In this document: positions 45,107 to 45,821 of the stretch, piece after piece
Position numbering within the stretch: position 1 is the first letter of the stretch
How the letters are laid out: each line of letters begins with the position of its first letter
Assembly (NCBI GenBank): GCA_001781105.1
Contig: MFKV01000004.1
Span: forward strand, 1-45,821
Reading direction: 5' to 3'
Origin: Candidatus Kaiserbacteria bacterium RIFCSPHIGHO2_01_FULL_54_36
Lineage (GTDB): Bacteria; Patescibacteriota; Minisyncoccia; Phycocordibacterales; UBA2100
Length of the DNA stretch: 45,821 nt
Notes under the pieces: model-generated
The model's input: the letters and a program-made list of their open reading frames with translations, nothing else
What the model was told of the DNA's origin: nothing
Databases searched by the model: none
Program-made: the position numbers and the translations under genes

Positions 45107-45821
45107 TTGAATCTTCGCCCTGACGCGTATTCCTGAATGATCATAAATATATTGCTCGTCACCCAGTAGAGCGGCGCCGCTGCGGGAATAGTGTAGGCAA
45201 TGACGCCAATAATGACCGGGAGCACGTAGCGAGCTTGGAGATCAAAACTTCTCGCCATATCTCCCGAAAGGGTGGCTTCTGTCGCCGTTACCTGCCCACG
45301 TGGGCCCATGGAAAGTCGCGTGTAGATGAGCTGTGTAGCCGCTGCGAGAAGGGCAACAATGAGGCTTCGCTGTGATATGTCGAGAAGTCCAAGGAATTCC
45401 ATATTGACCGACGGCGGTGTCTGCACGAATGAATAGAGCAAGGTTGGATCTACCTGCGGGAAGCCACCTGCGTAAAACACCCAATAGAGCCCGATTAGCA
45501 CTGGAAATTGAATGAGTACTAATCCGAAGCTTGCGAATGGCCGTACGCCGCGCTCTTTGTAGAGCGCAAAGATAGCCTTCGCCTGCGCTTCGCGGTTGTC
45601 CTTATGTTTCGCTTTGAGCGCATCCACCTCTGGCGCGATTTTTTTCATTGCCATTTGTGTTTTGATGGCACGGCTCGAAAGCGGAAAGATAATAATGCGC
45701 ACAACTATGGTGAGGGCAATGATCGCGAGCCCCATATCATGTGAAGGGACGATCCCGACAAAAAAAATGATCCCGTTGTAAAGCGGGTCATAGATCGTCG
45801 CGTGGAAGAGATTAGAAATCA
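45097..45821 (-). CDS. yidC: Membrane protein insertase YidC (5' end at window edge)
   Basis: The visible frame runs to the last base of the window. Codons continue upstream of the ORF-track start as SNLFHATIYDPLYNGIIFFVGIVPSHDMGLAII, and the window ends with the last two bases of a probable start codon (nTG ATT TCT). The protein is therefore about 242 aa and complete except for one base. The conserved block MGLAIIALTIVVRIIIFPLSSRAIKTQMAMKKIAPEVDALKAKHKDN includes the cavity Arg in VVRIIIFPL. The later segments GLYWVFYAGGFP and PAAAPLYWVTSNIFMIIQEY are typical. It inserts membrane proteins. jag follows downstream, as usual. Confidence 0.93.
   Translation of the reverse strand, partial: ISNLFHATIYDPLYNGIIFFVGIVPSHDMGLAIIALTIVVRIIIFPLSSRAIKTQMAMKKIAPEVDALKAKHKDNREAQAKAIFALYKERGVRPFASFGLVLIQFPVLIGLYWVFYAGGFPQVDPTLLYSFVQTPPSVNMEFLGLLDISQRSLIVALLAAATQLIYTRLSMGPRGQVTATEATLSGDMARSFDLQARYVLPVIIGVIAYTIPAAAPLYWVTSNIFMIIQEYASGRRFNGA

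Noticed and set aside
1-45821. CRISPR array
   Set aside because: No regularly spaced identical repeats with unique spacers were seen, and no cas genes; the repeats present are short palindromic or tandem types.

Overview
The window looks like a piece of a Candidate Phyla Radiation (Patescibacteria, Parcubacteria/Kaiserbacteria-like) chromosome. The signs are compact, mostly information-processing genes (cca, exonuclease III, rarA, rpsO, pnp, comM, uvrD/pcrA, ksgA, jag, yidC), no visible amino-acid or respiratory pathway, many secreted or membrane-anchored proteins of unknown function, and a long VirB4/PrgI/VirB6-type secretion module without a relaxase or coupling protein. TGA is used as a normal stop, which argues against the recoded SR1/Gracilibacteria lineages. 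The lineage call is inference from content, not a phylogeny.

Layout. 1-430: two tRNA genes (Gly-GCC, Arg-TCG; minus strand, neither with an encoded CCA) directly before cca. 1907-2420: gene-free but full of strong hairpins. 2421-3660: exoA with a GIY-YIG nuclease gene and a cluster of palindromic insertion elements. 3700-5114: orphan hypotheticals. 5279-9114: a TrmB-type regulator, a Xer recombinase and a repeat-rich secreted protein with a lamin-tail domain. 9246-13993: a large SF2 helicase, a possible class I isoprenoid-synthase-like protein, and rarA. 14037-16790: FKBP, rpsO, a NYN nuclease and a TerC/DUF475 membrane protein. 16844-18852: three orphan genes, one an AlpA-type HTH joined to a sigma-70 region 4.2-like domain, divergent from a second TrmB regulator. 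18974-24685: pnp, a Pro-rich membrane protein, a DksA/TraR protein and comM. 24760-27447 (minus): a degenerate receiver, a short PurA and a LysM-M23 peptidase. 27706-30388: uvrD/pcrA and ksgA. 30762-44421: a secretion/pilus locus of about 13.7 kb, all on the plus strand. 44430-45821: jag and yidC (cut by the window edge).

Two patterns cut across the window. First, at least 15 genes have a -10 hexamer (often TGnTANNNT) followed by almost exactly 6 nt and then the start codon, so their transcripts should be leaderless. A smaller set of orphan hypotheticals (4065, 4770, 16844, 17254, 17561, 24760) instead carry clear Shine-Dalgarno sequences.

Second, four palindromic elements with 13-bp terminal inverted repeats (YCCCGTTAGANNN) and perfect 4-bp target duplications are present, one nested in another. 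Three sit after the first base of a start codon (or possible start codon) located 6-7 nt behind a -10 box. Precise excision restores intact leaderless starts for exoA and jag. One element carries the GIY-YIG nuclease, whose first residues (MNPVRD) and last (SLTG) are encoded by the two inverted repeats. I consider this start-codon-targeting element family the most interesting thing here.
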